Positions 1 to 8,937 are shown, counted from the first letter of the stretch. The stretch: DNA of 64,000 nt from Rhizobium sp. BK316 (GCF_014193695.1 NZ_JACHZR010000001.1:1587309-1651308), one strand, 5' to 3'. Translations and numbers: made by a program. Notes: generated from the sequence alone by a model not told the origin.

Positions 1-25
1 CCGGCTTCGTGGAGGAGGAGAAAAA

Positions 26-1156
26 ATGAAACTCAGGACAATACTGGCGACGACCGTGGCGCTCACATTCACCGGCCAGGCACTGGCGCAGGATTTCAAC
101 GATCCGGTCGAGTTCAAGAAGCAGCGCGAGCAGCTCTCGATAAAGCCGCAGGGGCCGGAAGGCCAGCCCTGGGCGCAGCATCTTGGCGACGGCATGGTCG
201 ACACGGCCAAATACAAGAAGGACGGCCAGGTCACGATCTGCTTTTCCAACGCCGGCGTCTTCAATCCCTGGCGCGTGGTCGGGCTCAACAACCTCAACGC
301 CGAGGCGGATCTGCACAAGGATCGCCTCAAGGAACTGATCGTCGTCGATGCCGAAGGCAAGGACGACAAGCAGATTTCCGACATCGAGGCCTTGGTCAGC
401 GGCGGCAAGTGCGATGCGTTGATCGTCTCGCCCAACACGACGGCGGCGCTCACCCCGGTCGTCGACGCGGCCTGCGGCAAGCTTCCCGTCATCGTCTTCG
501 ACCGAGGCGTCAACACGCAGTGCCCGGTGACCTACATCCATCCGGTCGGCGGCTACGGCTTCGGCATCACGTCCGGCGAGTTCATCGCCAGCAAGCTGAA
601 GAAGGGCGCCAATGTGCTGGCACTGCGCATCATGCCGGGCGTCGACGTGCTGGAAACCCGCTATTCGGCCGCCAAGAACATCTTCGACGAAGCCGGTATC
701 AAGGTGATCGGTTCGGAGTTCACCGGCAGTGACCGGGCCAAGACCAAGTCGATCGTCGAGGACTACATCAACCGCGGCGAGAAGATCGACGCGGTCTGGA
801 TGGACGCCGGCGACACCGCGACGGCAGCGTTGGAAGCCTTCGAGGATGCTGGCCTTCCCTATCCGGTGATCAGCGGCGAGGATCAGCAGGACTTTCTGCG
901 CAAATGGCAGTCGGAAAAACTGACCGCGATCGGCCCTTCCTACCCGACCTACCAGTGGCGCACCGCCATCATCGCGGCCCTCGACGTGCTGGATGGCAAG
1001 CAGGTCCCAGGCCCTGAGTGGGTGCTGCCACAGCCGGCAATCACCGAGGACGTGTTAGCAAAATATGTCGACGAGCGCATGCCGCCGCTGCACTACAGCC
1101 TTTGCGGCTGCCAGGAGTTGCCAGATTATCCGGAACGCTGGGGCGGAAAGATGTAG
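26..1156 (+). CDS. periplasmic sugar-binding protein of a CUT2-type ABC importer
   Basis: The 376-residue product starts with a classical Sec signal peptide (about residues 1-21, ending ALA) and continues as a type I periplasmic binding fold of the ribose/xylose family (Peripla_BP_4). Recognisable stretches are VSPNTTAALTP, FDRGVNTQ and WMDAGDTATAALEAF. A strong ribosome site (GGAGGAGG) lies just before the ATG. It would capture a monosaccharide or polyol in the periplasm. Cysteines occur near the C-terminus (CGCQ) and in the core, which is somewhat unusual for the family. No permease or ATPase follows on this strand, so its partners probably lie upstream of the window. The substrate cannot be inferred. 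Confidence 0.85.
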   Translation: MKLRTILATTVALTFTGQALAQDFNDPVEFKKQREQLSIKPQGPEGQPWAQHLGDGMVDTAKYKKDGQVTICFSNAGVFNPWRVVGLNNLNAEADLHKDRLKELIVVDAEGKDDKQISDIEALVSGGKCDALIVSPNTTAALTPVVDAACGKLPVIVFDRGVNTQCPVTYIHPVGGYGFGITSGEFIASKLKKGANVLALRIMPGVDVLETRYSAAKNIFDEAGIKVIGSEFTGSDRAKTKSIVEDYINRGEKIDAVWMDAGDTATAALEAFEDAGLPYPVISGEDQQDFLRKWQSEKLTAIGPSYPTYQWRTAIIAALDVLDGKQVPGPEWVLPQPAITEDVLAKYVDERMPPLHYSLCGCQELPDYPERWGGKM

Positions 1157-1248
1157 CGGTTGCCCCAGCCGAAGGGGTGAGCGCCGCATCCGGCATCATA
1201 AACTTAACAGCTGAGAAGCCAAGGTGAGGCTCCGGCAGCAAGTATCGC

Positions 1249-1467
1249 CTATGCGCGGGCGATTTTCGCCCACAGGCCCATCGCGGCTGCTTGCAGTTCG
1301 CGATGATGGCCAGAGGGGATGTCGTGGCGCGGGATGTGAAACAGGTTGGCAATCGGATCATGGATGGAGACGAAGCGTTGTAGATGTCGCTGTGACTTGA
1401 AGCGCTTCATGATCCCGCTCTCGTCGCCGGGTCGGCTGGTGAGAATGATTAGTGTGGAATTCGCGCC
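1249..1467 (-). pseudogene. C-terminal remnant of an IS6-family transposase
   Basis: Read on the minus strand, this stretch gives a peptide resembling the end of rhizobial IS6-family DDE transposases: a degenerate RAENS-like segment (NGANST), then MKRFKSQRHLQRFVSIHD, NLFHIPRH and a terminal LQAAAMGLWAKIARA. The catalytic DDE core and the start are absent and no terminal inverted repeats were seen, so it is a dead fragment. It fills most of the 405-base gap between the sugar-binding gene and the ATPase gene and marks an old insertion or recombination junction. The family call rests on remembered C-terminal motifs. Confidence 0.6.
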
Positions 1468-1561
1468 ATTGCGACCAATGCGTACGCCCGATGGAGAAAT
1501 GCAAGAATCGAACCGCACCCGTTGGGCAGAATGAGCGCGGCTCGATGGGTGGGCCGGAAGA

Positions 1562-2605
1562 TCAGTTGATTCTTCTACCTGCGGCGGAGAAGAGATGGAT
1601 TTTCCCGGATTTGGGGGCGAGATGGATTTCCTCACCGGGCCTGAAATCCATCCGGCGGTGCAGGACGATGGCGGCCGTCTGGTTGCCGAGGCGAACGCAA
1701 AGATGGGTTTCCGCTCCGGTCGGCTCGACGGTCAGCACCGTGGCCGGAATACCGGCATCCGCCACTTCGAGATCTTCCGGGCGTATTCCATAGGTGCATG
1801 CCGCCTTGTCGGTTTCGGCCGGCAGCGGCAAGCTGACGCCGCCCTTGATACGGAACCAACCCCCACTGATGCTGCCCTCAAAAAGGTTCATAGCGGGCGA
1901 GCCGATGAAGGTGGCGACGAAGGTGTTATCGGGGCGATCATAGAGGTCGAGCGGCTTGCCGATCTGCTCGATGCGCCCTGCGCGCATCACCACGATCTTG
2001 TTGGCCATGGTCATCGCCTCGATTTGGTCGTGTGTGACGTAGACGATGGTGGTGCCGAGGCGCTGGTGCAATTCCTTGATCTCGCTGCGCATGGTGACGC
2101 GCAGCCTGGCGTCGAGGTTGGAAAGCGGCTCATCGAAAAGGAAGACCTTGGGGTGGCGCACGATGGCGCGCCCCATGGCGACACGCTGGCGCTGGCCGCC
2201 GGAGAGCTGCTTGGGCAGCCGTTCCAGCAGCGGCTCGAGCGCGAGGACGCCGGCGGCTTCATTGACCAGCTTGTCGATGGTCGCCCTATCGTGGCCCTGC
2301 AGCTTCAAGGCGAAGCCCATGTTCTCTCGGACCGTCATATGAGGATAGAGCGCATAGCTCTGGAACACCATGGCGATGTCCCGTTCTTTCGGCGCCACGT
2401 CGTTGACGATGCGCCCGCCGATGCGGATCTCGCCGCCACTGATGTCCTCCAACCCCGCAAGCATGCGCAGGAGCGTAGATTTGCCGCAGCCCGACGGCCC
2501 GACGAGCGTGACGAACTCCCCGTCCTCGATATCCACGGAGACTCCATGGATGACAGAGACCGCACCATATTGCTTAAGGACGCTATCGATCGTTACCGAT
2601 GCCAT
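1562..2605 (-). CDS. MalK/UgpC-type ABC importer ATPase
   Basis: This is the cytoplasmic ATPase of the fructoside importer, 347 residues. Walker A GPSGCGKST sits at residues 36-44, followed by the Q-loop region FQSYALYPHMTV, the signature LSGGQRQRV, Walker B FLFDEPLSNLD and a switch histidine in YVTHDQIEAMT. After about residue 235 there is a C-terminal TOBE/OB regulatory domain (GIRPEDLEV), the hallmark of CUT1 ATPases. It is the last gene of the minus-strand operon, 14 bases after the GH32 gene, and should power the two permeases at 4329-6147. Such ATPases are often shared between CUT1 systems. Confidence 0.93.
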   Translation of the reverse strand: MASVTIDSVLKQYGAVSVIHGVSVDIEDGEFVTLVGPSGCGKSTLLRMLAGLEDISGGEIRIGGRIVNDVAPKERDIAMVFQSYALYPHMTVRENMGFALKLQGHDRATIDKLVNEAAGVLALEPLLERLPKQLSGGQRQRVAMGRAIVRHPKVFLFDEPLSNLDARLRVTMRSEIKELHQRLGTTIVYVTHDQIEAMTMANKIVVMRAGRIEQIGKPLDLYDRPDNTFVATFIGSPAMNLFEGSISGGWFRIKGGVSLPLPAETDKAACTYGIRPEDLEVADAGIPATVLTVEPTGAETHLCVRLGNQTAAIVLHRRMDFRPGEEIHLAPKSGKIHLFSAAGRRIN

Positions 2606-2619
2606 TGTCTATTCCTCCC

Positions 2620-4326
2620 TCAAAGCTTGAGCTGCCAGATCCTGGCGGCAGAGATCGCACCGGCGAGCTTCGCCGAGCGAGCGGCGGCAAAACTCGGAAT
2701 ACGCTTAGTTGCTGTCCAGCGGCCGTTGTCGGCGAAGACTTCAATGGAGCCGGCATCGAGGAAGATGCGCAGTTCCGAGGGCCTGGCGCCCGCGGCAAGA
2801 TAGCGCGGTGGTGCCTTGCCCGTGCCTGCGTCGAAGACAATGGCAAGGCCATCGGCGTCGAGTCTGACGCCGATGGCGACGTCTGGATGGTCTAAGGCAA
2901 GATCGAAGGCCGCGCCGGGGACGGCGAGGCTGAGCGCGATTTCCACCGCTCCATCGCCAAGCAGCACAGTCTCGCCGGCGGCGAGCGACGTGTCGTCGAT
3001 GAGCCTGTGACGGAGGCTCTCGGCCGCGGCGATGGGCGGGGTCAGCACGCTGTTGTCTTCTACAAGGACGCGGCGCGGCAGGGTCATGGCCGTCGGGAAG
3101 TCGTCCTTCTGGGAGAAATCCGTCCAGTTGGCCAGCCAGGCGATGCCGACCGGCTCTTCACCGTCGACAAAGGCCTGAAAAGCATAGGCGTCGGAGCCAA
3201 AATCCAGCTCCTGCTCGAAATCCGATGTGAAGCTGCGTCCGTCGAAACGGCCAACCGTGACGAAGGTGAGATTGCGGCGGCCGGTCACGGGGTCGCGGCT
3301 GGTCAGCAGGCCGAAGATCAGAGCCCAGCGGGTCTGTGGATCGTCCGCCCTGCCGCCGACCGGCACCATGCAGGGGCATTCCGCCGCCGTCATTCCGAAG
3401 CGATCCTCGCGGTGAATGACGCCGAGGAAGGTCCAGCCGCCGGCGCCCTCAGAATCGATGGTTTCGTAAAGCAGCACGACGCCCCCCTCACGGTCGCGGC
3501 TGCCGAGCAGCATCTTCCACCGGCCGTCTGGCCCCTTGAAGACATATGGATCACGGAAATCGGTGGTGAGGCCGAGGCCTTCCGGGCGCAAGGGCAGAAC
3601 GATTTCGCTAGCACCCGCGACAATGCCGTCTTGGCTGACGGCGGAAAGCTGAATCTGCTCCTCCGGCTTCCGGTCACGCACATGCTCGGTGTAGAAGACG
3701 CGAATTTCTTCGCCTTCGGGGCCGGAGAGGGGAATGGCCGAGCCGGAGAATGCGCCGCCGCGCCCGTCGTCCCTTTCCGAGAGATGATCGGCTGGAAGGA
3801 GGAACATCGGCAGATGCGTCCAGCGCAGGAAATCCCTCGAGACGGCATGCCCCCAGTGCATGGTGTTCCAGCGCGGCTGGTGCGGATAGTGCTGGTAAAA
3901 GAGATGCGCGCGGCCGGCGAAGCGGCCGAAGCCGTTCGGATCGTTCATCCAGCCAAAGGGCGGGCGGAAGTGATAGGCGTGCGGCAGTTGCGGCGGCGCG
4001 GTGCGGGCATCGTGATGAAGCACGCGGATGCCCTCCTCCAGCACCGTTTCCGGCCGGAAGGCGTAGGCGACCGACAGCATGGTGTCTGCTTCGTCATAGG
4101 CCAGCACCGCGCGGCCGCTCTTGCCGAGGGTCACGGCGAAGAATTCGAATTCCTGCGTGCGGCGCGTGGCTGGATCGGCCACGTCCTCGTGATCGACGGT
4201 CACGAGGAGCCTGGCTTCGCCGCCGGCGCGCCGCGCCTTCAGCCAGAGATGCAGCACCGTGCCGGAGGGAAAATCGGCCTCGATTAACTGAAGCACGGCG
4301 ACTGCAGATTTTGCTGCGAGAGACAT
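2620..4326 (-). CDS. cytoplasmic GH32 beta-fructosidase (sucrose/levan/fructo-oligosaccharide hydrolase)
   Basis: Glycoside hydrolase family 32 enzyme of 568 residues that hydrolyses terminal beta-fructosyl bonds. The three family motifs are intact: WMNDPNG at 126-132 (nucleophile Asp129), RDP at 258-260 (transition-state stabiliser) and EC at 316-317 (acid/base Glu316). The C-terminal beta-sandwich is recognisable from LRIFLDAGSIEVFADNG. There is no signal peptide, so it acts on imported substrate. I chose the ATG at 4326 because it follows GAAAGG and lies 2 bases after the upstream permease stop; a longer frame would overlap that gene. About 120 residues precede the catalytic motif, more than a typical invertase has. 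Being embedded in a CUT1 operon points to sucrose or fructo-oligosaccharides. Confidence 0.92.
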   Translation of the reverse strand: MSLAAKSAVAVLQLIEADFPSGTVLHLWLKARRAGGEARLLVTVDHEDVADPATRRTQEFEFFAVTLGKSGRAVLAYDEADTMLSVAYAFRPETVLEEGIRVLHHDARTAPPQLPHAYHFRPPFGWMNDPNGFGRFAGRAHLFYQHYPHQPRWNTMHWGHAVSRDFLRWTHLPMFLLPADHLSERDDGRGGAFSGSAIPLSGPEGEEIRVFYTEHVRDRKPEEQIQLSAVSQDGIVAGASEIVLPLRPEGLGLTTDFRDPYVFKGPDGRWKMLLGSRDREGGVVLLYETIDSEGAGGWTFLGVIHREDRFGMTAAECPCMVPVGGRADDPQTRWALIFGLLTSRDPVTGRRNLTFVTVGRFDGRSFTSDFEQELDFGSDAYAFQAFVDGEEPVGIAWLANWTDFSQKDDFPTAMTLPRRVLVEDNSVLTPPIAAAESLRHRLIDDTSLAAGETVLLGDGAVEIALSLAVPGAAFDLALDHPDVAIGVRLDADGLAIVFDAGTGKAPPRYLAAGARPSELRIFLDAGSIEVFADNGRWTATKRIPSFAAARSAKLAGAISAARIWQLKL

Positions 4327-4328
4327 GG

Positions 4329-5222
4329 TTAACCTTTCACGGCGGAGCCGATGAACGAACTTACGAACCAGCGTTGGAAAGAGAGGTAGAGGATGAGCAC
4401 GGGGATCATCATCAGGACCGAGGCAGCCATGGCGCGGTCCCAATAGATGCTGTCTTGCCCGAAGAAGGTGGCGATGGCGACGGCAATCGGCCGGGCATAG
4501 TCGGTCTGGGTGACAAGCGTCGGCCAGAGATACTGGTTCCAGCTCTCGATGCCCATGAGGATGGAGACCGTGGCGAGCGCCGGCAGACTGAGCGGCATGT
4601 AGATGGACCGATAGATGCGGAATGCCGAGGCGCCGTCCATTTCTGCTGCTTCGTAGAGTTCCTTCGGCAGTTGCGCGAAGAACTGGTAGAAGAGGAAGAC
4701 ATAGAGCGGGCTCGCCACCCAGGGCAGGATCTGCACAGCGAAGGTATCGGTAAGCCCCGCCCGCGACATCATGACGACGAGCGGCATGATAATGCTTTCC
4801 TGCGGGATGACATAGAGTGCTACGACCAGCGCTAGCAGAACGGCCTTGCCGCGTAGCGTTCCCCAGGCGAGCACGAAGCCCGCCATGGAATTGATAACGA
4901 GGCCTGAGACCACCGTGACGACAAGGATCACCAGCGAGTTGAAGAGATAGCGGCCGAAGGCGAGCTCACCGGAGAAATTGGCGATCTCGCGATAGTTCGA
5001 CAAGGTCGGGTCGCTCACCCAGAAGGCGCGAAAGCTGCCCATGTCGGCGAGGATCCGGAAGCGGTCGTCCTTCAGGCTGGCGATCAGCAGCATGAAGAGC
5101 GGCGAGATTATCACGAGCGCGATGACGAGAATGCAGAGGCTCTGCACGAGACGCAGGCCCGTCTTGCCGTTGCCCCTGGGAATTGCCAGCGGGGCGGGCT
5201 GGCTCAACGCGATATCAGACAT
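4329..5222 (-). CDS. CUT1 sugar ABC permease, MalG-like
   Basis: Inner-membrane permease of 297 residues with six predicted hydrophobic segments (first at about residues 27-48, LCILVIALVIISPLFMLLIA). The EAA cytoplasmic loop (YEAAEMDGASAFRIY) docks the ATPase. The N-terminal periplasmic stretch after segment 1 (SFRAFWVSDPTLSNY) is typical of MalG-type partners. Its start overlaps the end of the preceding permease gene by 8 bases, showing translational coupling. Together with that permease it forms the channel for the fructoside delivered by the binding protein at 6212-7516. Confidence 0.92.
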   Translation of the reverse strand: MSDIALSQPAPLAIPRGNGKTGLRLVQSLCILVIALVIISPLFMLLIASLKDDRFRILADMGSFRAFWVSDPTLSNYREIANFSGELAFGRYLFNSLVILVVTVVSGLVINSMAGFVLAWGTLRGKAVLLALVVALYVIPQESIIMPLVVMMSRAGLTDTFAVQILPWVASPLYVFLFYQFFAQLPKELYEAAEMDGASAFRIYRSIYMPLSLPALATVSILMGIESWNQYLWPTLVTQTDYARPIAVAIATFFGQDSIYWDRAMAASVLMMIPVLILYLSFQRWFVSSFIGSAVKG

Positions 5223-6147
5223 CGAAACGCCTCAGGAGTTTGCGCTGGACGAGCGCGATCAGGAGAACGATGACGAAGAGGATGACGGAAACCGCCGATG
5301 CATAGCCGAGTTTCTGTTCCTCGAAGCCGGCGCGTACCATGTAGTGGACCACGGTTTCCGTGCTTTCCTTCGGCCCGCCCTGGGTGAGGATCGCCACCTG
5401 CGTATAGAGCTTGAAGGCCTGGATGGTGGTGATGACCAGCACGAAGACATGAGTGGGGCGCAAGCCCGGCATGGTGACGTGCCAGAAGCGGCGCAGCGCG
5501 CTCGCCCCGTCGATGCGCGCGGCATCGTAAAGCTCGTCCGGAATGCCTTGCAGGCCGGCGAGGTAGATGATCATCTGAAAGCCATAGGCCTGCCAGGCCG
5601 ACAGCAGTACGATGGAGAACATCGCCCAGTTAGGATCGCCGAGCCAGTCGATCGGCTGGATGGCGCCGCCCGAAAGGAAGCCGACGATCTGGTTGAGGGG
5701 ACCGCTCGGATACTGGAACAGCGTGCCCCAGATGACACAGACCACTACCATGGAGGTGATCGCCGGCAGGAAGAAAAGGCCGCGCAGCAGGTTCTTCATC
5801 GGCAGCTTCTGGTGCAGCAGCAGCGCGGTGAGGAAGGCGAGACCGCACTGGACGGGCAGAACCCAGATGGTGAAGCGCGTGACGTTCCATAGCGATGTCC
5901 AGAACAGCGGATCGCTGAAGACGCGCTGGAAATTCAGGAGGCCGACGAATCGCACCGGCGTCGGGCGGGGCACGAGCGGCTGGTTGGTCATCGCCGTCCA
6001 GAACGACAGCAGAAAAGGTGTGATCAGGAAGGTGGCGAGCAAAAGCACGGCCGGCGCGATCATCGCGACTTCCTGCCAAAATCGCTGGCGGTCGCGCCGT
6101 CTGCCGGGGCGCGGCAATGCGGGCGCTGAGGTCTGTTGCAAGGTCAT
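5215..6147 (-). CDS. CUT1 sugar ABC permease, MalF-like
   Basis: Inner-membrane permease of 310 residues. The start is set at 6147 by a strong GAGGAGGAG ribosome site. The first hydrophobic segment is at about 30-50 (IAPAVLLLATFLITPFLL), and the EAA loop reads YDAARIDGASALRRFWHV. A final phrase GYASAVSVILFVIVLLI is characteristic of the MalF/UgpA group. It overlaps the MalG-like gene by 8 bases and follows the binding-protein gene after a 64-base gap holding a small inverted repeat. Substrate is inferred from the operon, not from the permease. Confidence 0.92.
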   Translation of the reverse strand: MTLQQTSAPALPRPGRRRDRQRFWQEVAMIAPAVLLLATFLITPFLLSFWTAMTNQPLVPRPTPVRFVGLLNFQRVFSDPLFWTSLWNVTRFTIWVLPVQCGLAFLTALLLHQKLPMKNLLRGLFFLPAITSMVVVCVIWGTLFQYPSGPLNQIVGFLSGGAIQPIDWLGDPNWAMFSIVLLSAWQAYGFQMIIYLAGLQGIPDELYDAARIDGASALRRFWHVTMPGLRPTHVFVLVITTIQAFKLYTQVAILTQGGPKESTETVVHYMVRAGFEEQKLGYASAVSVILFVIVLLIALVQRKLLRRFDV

Positions 6148-6172
6148 TGTCTCCTCCTCATCGATCATCCTC

Positions 6173-6203
6173 CGGGGCGGGACCAGCCTGAGAGCCGGCC
6201 CCG
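6173..6203. other. small inverted repeat after the binding-protein gene
   Basis: CGGGGC (6173-6178) pairs with GCCCCG (6198-6203) across a 19-base loop in the gap between the binding-protein stop and the first permease. It is the weakest of the hairpins found just downstream of binding-protein genes in this window and could be chance in GC-rich DNA. Confidence 0.3.
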
Positions 6204-6211
6204 CAAATGCC

Positions 6212-7516
6212 TTAATGCTGCTCGTCGAAGGGCGGGTAGCCGGCATTGTCCTCGATATCCTCGTCAATCTTCTTGGCCGCCGCCGTCAGTGCCTCCTGTA
6301 CGTCGCCGCCATTGAAGACCTTGTCGACGGCCTGCATGAAGGCCGAAGTGATCGTTGGATAGGCCGGATGCGGCGGACGGGCGATGGCCGTCTTCGAGGC
6401 CTGTTCAAAGGCGACGGCGAGGGGGCCGCCTTCTGCGTAGAGCGGGGATTCGGCGGCGAAGCTCTTGAGTCCCGGATAGCCGGACTGGCTCTTGGCATAG
6501 GCGCGGTAATCCTTGTCCTTCAGCATGAAGCTCAGGAACTTGCCGGCGATATCGGGGTTCGCGGACGTCGCGGAAATGCCCCAGATCCAGGTGCCATTCG
6601 GGCTCACGCCCTTCTCGCCGATCTTCGGCAGCGGCATAACGACGATATTGTCCTTCATCGCCGCGGCGGCCTCGGCATAGAACCAGTGGCCGCCCATGGC
6701 GAGCGCCGCCGGCTGGCCTTCGGCGTAGAACTGGTTGGTGCCCGATGAGGTAGGCACGACCCAACCCTTCTTCACCCAGTCCTGCATCATGGTCAGCGCC
6801 TTGACGCAGGCCTCGCCGTCGAGCGTGCCGCGGGCAGTCCAGGTCTTCCGGTCGATCAGGTTGCAGCCGGCGCTTTCGAGCAGCGGGCCATAGGCATAGG
6901 TGATCCACTCTGTCTTGATGCCATAGCCGCGGAACGTGTCGATCGGCCACTTCACACCGTCGAGCTTCGAGAGCTTATCGAGGTAGCCCTCGAATTCCTC
7001 GCGCGTCCAGGCATCGTCCACGGACTTTGGAATGCGCGCACCGATGGCTTCGAGATACTTCTTGTTTCCATAGAGTACGACGGACGAGTCCGTGAGGCCA
7101 ACGGCATAGAGCTCTTTGTCGATCGGATAGGTGCCCTGCGCGACGTTCGAGTCCGTCATATCGTCGAGCACGTCCTGCTCGAGCAGCGGCTTGACCGGCT
7201 GCAAATAGCCTGACCAGACGTAATTGGCGAGGAACGGCGCGTCGAGCTCCATGATGTCGGGCAGTTGCTTGGACATGACGGCGGCGCTGAACTTTTCGTT
7301 ATAGGCGTCATGCGGCGCGTAGATTAGCTCGATATCGACATCCGGATTGGCCTCCTCGAAGCGCTTAGCTACGTCGCCGTAGGTATTCACCCAGCCCGGA
7401 TCGCCTTGATGCATGATATGGATGACGGTCTTCGCCTCGGCGATACCCGCTGCCGCGACCAGCGCGGCGGTCGTAAACATTGTGGAGAGTAAACGATTAC
7501 TCATTCTTGCGATCAT
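6212..7516 (-). CDS. periplasmic solute-binding protein for the fructoside importer
   Basis: Extracellular solute-binding protein family 1 (MalE-like), 434 residues, with a Sec signal peptide of about 28 residues ending AEA. The mature start KTVIHIMHQGDPGW and the internal EEFEGYLDKLSKLDGVKWP and AMGGHWFYAEAAAAM are typical of CUT1 oligosaccharide binders. The ATG follows an AGGAGGAG ribosome site. It is the first structural gene after lacI and should be the most abundant component. A 16-base near-palindrome matching the one before lacI covers codons 5-10, suggesting an internal operator. Confidence 0.9.
   Translation of the reverse strand: MIARMSNRLLSTMFTTAALVAAAGIAEAKTVIHIMHQGDPGWVNTYGDVAKRFEEANPDVDIELIYAPHDAYNEKFSAAVMSKQLPDIMELDAPFLANYVWSGYLQPVKPLLEQDVLDDMTDSNVAQGTYPIDKELYAVGLTDSSVVLYGNKKYLEAIGARIPKSVDDAWTREEFEGYLDKLSKLDGVKWPIDTFRGYGIKTEWITYAYGPLLESAGCNLIDRKTWTARGTLDGEACVKALTMMQDWVKKGWVVPTSSGTNQFYAEGQPAALAMGGHWFYAEAAAAMKDNIVVMPLPKIGEKGVSPNGTWIWGISATSANPDIAGKFLSFMLKDKDYRAYAKSQSGYPGLKSFAAESPLYAEGGPLAVAFEQASKTAIARPPHPAYPTITSAFMQAVDKVFNGGDVQEALTAAAKKIDEDIEDNAGYPPFDEQH
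7487..7502. promoter_or_regulatory. candidate LacI-family operator within the start of the binding-protein gene
   Basis: The 16-mer GAGTAAACGATTACTC is a palindrome centred on CG with one mismatched pair of eight. Its right half CGATTACTC recurs exactly at 8584-8592 before lacI, and CGATTAC also appears at 7542-7548 in the lacI/binding-protein gap. A central CG within a 14-16 base palindrome is the usual form of LacI-family sites. Position just downstream of the start codon would allow roadblock repression or looping to the upstream site. Confidence 0.55.
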
Positions 7517-7558
7517 TTTGGTAGTCTCCTCCTGTTGAATACGATTACATGCGAATGT

Positions 7559-8572
7559 TCAGACGGACGCCCGTTCTACGAGATGGAACGGGAGTTTGCG
7601 CAGAGACTGCGGTTCTGGCTCTCCGGCGAGGAGAATCTCCATCGCGAGACGGCCCATGGCACGGTGTGGCAGGGCCATCGTCGTCAATGGCGGGTCAAGC
7701 CGCGAGGCGAGTTCGACCTGATTATCAAAGCTTGCCACCGCGATATCGTCCGGTATGCGAAAGCCGGCACGGGCAAGCGCGGCATAAACCTCCATCGCTA
7801 CGCGGTCGTTGCCGCACAGGATGGCATCGGGCCTTTCACCGGATGCAAGAAGCGCCTCCAGATGGATGGGGACCAAGCTCGGCGCACGATCGCTGTAAAT
7901 CCTGCGGCGCACGGCCGGGAAGACACCGAGGGGGGCAACGCCCGCCTCCTTCAGGGCACCGCGAAAACCCATCTCGCGGAGCATGCCGGCGAGAATGCCC
8001 GGCAGGTTGATGAAGGCTATGCGGCGTCGGCCGGCAGCGAGAAGATAGCGCACGATCTCCCGCGCGCCACCCTCCTCGTCCGGCACCAGCGAGGTGACTC
8101 GGCCGGAGGTCTCGCGGCAGTTGATCATCACGCCGACGGAGCCGGTCAGCTTTTCCGGCAGGGCGACATCCTTGTGGTACATGGCGGCGTAAGCGACGGC
8201 GCGAGGACGGAACTGCTGCACCTCGCCGAGTACCGACCCAATCGACTGGCCGCTGCTGTGGTTGATCGCGAAGACCGCCATTCCGGCACTGCGCGCCGCG
8301 CCATCAAGGCCGCGCACGATCTCCGTCGCAAACGGCGAGGTGATGAGGCCGTCGGAGATGACGCCGACCAGCGGCAGCCAGCCCTGGCGCACTCCCCGCG
8401 CTGCCAGGTTTGTGACGTAGCCGAGTTCCTCGGCGATGGCCTTCACCTTCTGGCGCGTCTCGTCCGACATACGGGCGGAGCCGCCATGCAGCGCGCCGGA
8501 AACCGTCTTCACCGAGACGCCGGCACGCTCCGCGATGTCAGAAAGCGAGACTGCCAAGTCCTTCACCACCAC
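7559..8572 (-). CDS. LacI-family transcriptional repressor of the fructoside operon
   Basis: A 337-residue regulator: N-terminal LacI helix-turn-helix (SLSDIAERAGVSVKTVSGAL, about residues 9-28) followed by the hinge and a periplasmic-binding-like effector domain (LVGVISDGL, DAILCGNDRVAMEVY, VASFDNQVELASRLDPPLTT). The frame opens with three GTG codons and has no clear ribosome site; a TTG at 8557 is another possible start. It lies 42 bases upstream of the binding-protein gene in the same direction, so it may be the first gene of the operon. It probably controls the fructoside genes and itself through the two CGATTACTC sites. Confidence 0.9.
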   Translation of the reverse strand: MVVKDLAVSLSDIAERAGVSVKTVSGALHGGSARMSDETRQKVKAIAEELGYVTNLAARGVRQGWLPLVGVISDGLITSPFATEIVRGLDGAARSAGMAVFAINHSSGQSIGSVLGEVQQFRPRAVAYAAMYHKDVALPEKLTGSVGVMINCRETSGRVTSLVPDEEGGAREIVRYLLAAGRRRIAFINLPGILAGMLREMGFRGALKEAGVAPLGVFPAVRRRIYSDRAPSLVPIHLEALLASGERPDAILCGNDRVAMEVYAALARAGFRIPDDIAVASFDNQVELASRLDPPLTTMALPHRAMGRLAMEILLAGEPEPQSLRKLPFHLVERASV

Positions 8573-8576
8573 TATT

Positions 8577-8592
8577 GGGTTATCGATTACTC
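8577..8592. promoter_or_regulatory. candidate LacI-family operator before lacI
   Basis: GGGTTATCGATTACTC lies 5 bases ahead of the lacI start. It pairs at five of seven positions around the central CG and shares the half-site CGATTACTC with the site at 7487-7502. This supports autoregulation by the adjacent repressor. Confidence 0.5.
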
Positions 8593-8937
8593 AATCGTAT
8601 AGGCGTGTGGTGTTTGTCAAGTAGATATTGAGGCTGATCGTGCGATCGGATGTGATCGCCTAATTCGCAAGCGAGGCCCTGGCAACTAGATCCAACTGAA
8701 AGGCTCCCCGCACGCGAAGCTTTTGCAGTTGTGCCGCCGCGGGCGGATTTGACCCAGCATCGACATGTTTTGATCGACATTAATATTACTATTTACTAAT
8801 TTAGATTCTGGTATACCGTCGTGGTACGATCGGCACATATGCCACACGTCGCTTCGCGACGGACCTTGGAGGGGGCGCATCGGCCGGCCGTAAGTCGCGA
8901 ACGGGCCCTCGCAACCGCGGCCCTTGGGAGGAGTATT
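8593..8937. promoter_or_regulatory. divergent intergenic region between lacI and the CUT2 operon
   Basis: This 345-base stretch holds no convincing gene. It contains a distinctly AT-rich segment at about 8776-8806 (ATTAATATTACTATTTACTA), likely a promoter or UP element for the sugar operon to the right, and a perfect 8-base palindrome GGTATACC at 8810-8817 that could be a regulator site. No -35/-10 pair could be assigned with confidence. The ribosome site GGGAGGAG at about 8925-8933 belongs to the next gene. Confidence 0.4.

Noticed and set aside
2816..4287. Plus-strand open frames inside the GH32 gene
   Set aside because: They are antisense to an intact, motif-complete GH32 gene and show no protein family features.
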